The position numbers and the translations under genes are program-made. From positions 1 to 5,874 of the forward strand of contig DATFWQ010000116.1 in NCBI GenBank assembly GCA_035259145.1: a stretch of DNA of 5,874 bases, in the 5' to 3' direction. Position 1 is the first letter of the stretch, and each line of letters opens with the position of its first letter. This DNA comes from CF-161 sp035259145 (lineage in GTDB: Bacteria; Chloroflexota; Dormibacteria; Dormibacterales; Dormibacteraceae). Under the pieces are notes generated by a model. It did not search any database. It was not told where the DNA came from and saw only the letters and a program-made list of their open reading frames with translations. Shown piece after piece: positions 5,460-5,874 of the stretch.

Positions 5460-5594
5460 GAGAGGTCCATGCGCGGTGCCCCAGTGCGGGTTCTGGCCCG
5501 CCATGGTGGCGATCAGGACACGAATCTCGGGGCTCACTCGCGGTCGGCCCAGAGCGCGGCCGGACCGGCAGCGCCAGAATAGGCGCCAGCGCCT
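5460..5594 (-). pseudogene. Transposase fragment, pre-core helix region, inverted orientation
   Basis: Minus-strand reading gives RRWRLFWRCRSGRALGRPRV followed by SPEIRVLIATMAGQNPHWGT. This matches the common actinobacterial integrase-core transposase segment 'RLyWRWRSR..GRP.vs.evR.LI.rMa.eNp.WG', which normally precedes 'eRI.GELlkLGi.VS'. Only about 40 residues are present. The expected next residues are degraded after HWGT (about 5477). The natural continuation instead lies on the plus strand from 5593 onward, so this piece is inverted relative to the rest of the gene. There is no start or stop of its own. Confidence 0.72.
5581..5594. repeat. Palindrome AGGCGC-CA-GCGCCT at the transposase inversion junction
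   Basis: A 14-base inverted repeat with 6-base arms and a 2-base loop sits exactly where the minus-strand transposase fragment gives way to the plus-strand fragment. AGGCGCC recurs at 5438-5444 on the left side of the inverted piece, so AGGCGC (5438-5443) and GCGCCT (5589-5594) flank the segment in inverted orientation. Such short GC palindromes are frequent in high-GC DNA, so their part in the inversion is only suggestive. Confidence 0.4.
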
Positions 5595-5874
5595 CCAACT
5601 CGGCATCGCCGTCAGCGCACGCTCCATCCGCCGCTACCGACGCCGCGGACCTGGCCGGCCAGCCAGAGCTGGCGCACCTTCCTCACCAACCACGCTCAGG
5701 CCATCTGGGCCGCTCACCTGTTCGTGGTCCAGACCCTGACTTTCCAGACCCTCTACGTCCTCTTCCTGATCAGCCACGGCCGCCGCCGTTTGCTCCATTT
5801 CGACGTGACCGCCCACCCGACCGCCGCCTGGATCTGGCGCCGTACCCTCACGGCTACAACGTGCGGCCTGATGC
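5590..5874 (+). pseudogene. Transposase fragment with start of integrase core, frameshifted, first Asp lost
   Basis: Plus-strand reading gives LQLGIAVSARSIRRYRRRGP, then needs a frameshift at about 5653-5661 to continue with SQSWRTFLTNHAQAIWAAHL, FVVQTLTFQTLYVLFLISHG and HFDVTAHPTAAWIWR up to the window edge. This matches the integrase-core transposase consensus 'sW..Fl.nHa..iwA.DfF.Vqtltf.tlyVLFfi.h..R...H..vTahPtaaWv.q'. The first catalytic Asp of the DDE triad is expected in 'A-D-L/F-F' but reads His here (CAC at 5715-5717), so this copy would be inactive even without the frameshift. The second Asp and the Glu would lie outside the window. Confidence 0.8.

Larger units (their letters stand above)
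5455..5874. mobile_element. Scrambled insertion-sequence remnant with integrase-core transposase
   Basis: This region holds two pieces of one type of integrase-core (rve, DDE) transposase lying head to head. The minus strand from about 5594 to 5460 encodes the segment just before the core, and the plus strand from about 5590 to the window end encodes the continuing segment and the start of the core. No terminal inverted repeats are visible: the left side ends near the TetR operator and the right side leaves the window. The exact IS family is not certain; IS481/IS3-like integrase-core elements of actinomycetes are the closest in style. Confidence 0.75.

Noticed and set aside
5365..5598. N-terminal extension of the TetR frame to 5598
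   Set aside because: It covers the operator region and transposase debris; the TetR domain needs only the ATG at 5364.

Overview
The window is GC-rich, uses strong AGGAGG ribosome binding sites alongside a GTG start with no visible site, and carries gene families typical of Actinomycetota (MmyB-type XRE regulator, TetR regulators, CpaF-like ATPase, DUF998 membrane protein, large integrase-core transposase). A streptomycete or related actinomycete is the best guess; the genus cannot be read from the sequence. Four complete genes look intact: an alpha/beta hydrolase, the XRE/MmyB regulator, a DUF998 membrane protein and a TetR regulator. Between them lie at least five broken genes, as is common in accessory or chromosome-arm DNA.

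Layout. Positions 1-198 hold the C-terminal end of a TetR-like regulator (+). It abuts a truncated, frameshifted fragment of a CpaF/TadA-type secretion ATPase on the minus strand (about 240-681). Next is a minus-strand operon: an NTF2/SnoaL-like gene (2026-1659), broken by a 2-base insertion, followed 33 bases later by an intact alpha/beta hydrolase (1625-744). A divergent intergenic region (2027-2374) separates this operon from an XRE/MmyB-type regulator (2375-3169, +). After it come remnants of a GrpB-family gene (3277-3521) and a LysE/RhtB exporter gene (3526 to about 3880), both frameshifted. A minus-strand operon of TetR regulator (5364-4705) and DUF998 membrane protein (4708-3959) overlaps at ATGA. 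The right end (about 5455-5874) is a scrambled transposase: one part reads on the minus strand and the directly following part on the plus strand, and the first catalytic Asp is replaced by His.

How the parts work together. The most informative signal is in the divergent intergenic region. The two promoters carry the same compound element: an inverted repeat ACCTnnnAGGT, then AAT(T/G)GC(T/G)G supplying the -35 hexamer, then a 17-base spacer and a -10 hexamer. One copy faces the NTF2-hydrolase operon and the other faces the regulator. This suggests that the MmyB-type regulator controls both its own gene and the divergent operon. The regulator promoter would start transcription at or next to the GTG codon, giving a leaderless mRNA. 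The TetR-DUF998 pair looks like a separate self-regulated unit, with an inverted repeat (GATGTAT-N13-ATACATC) just upstream of the TetR start. No CRISPR array, tRNA or rRNA was seen.
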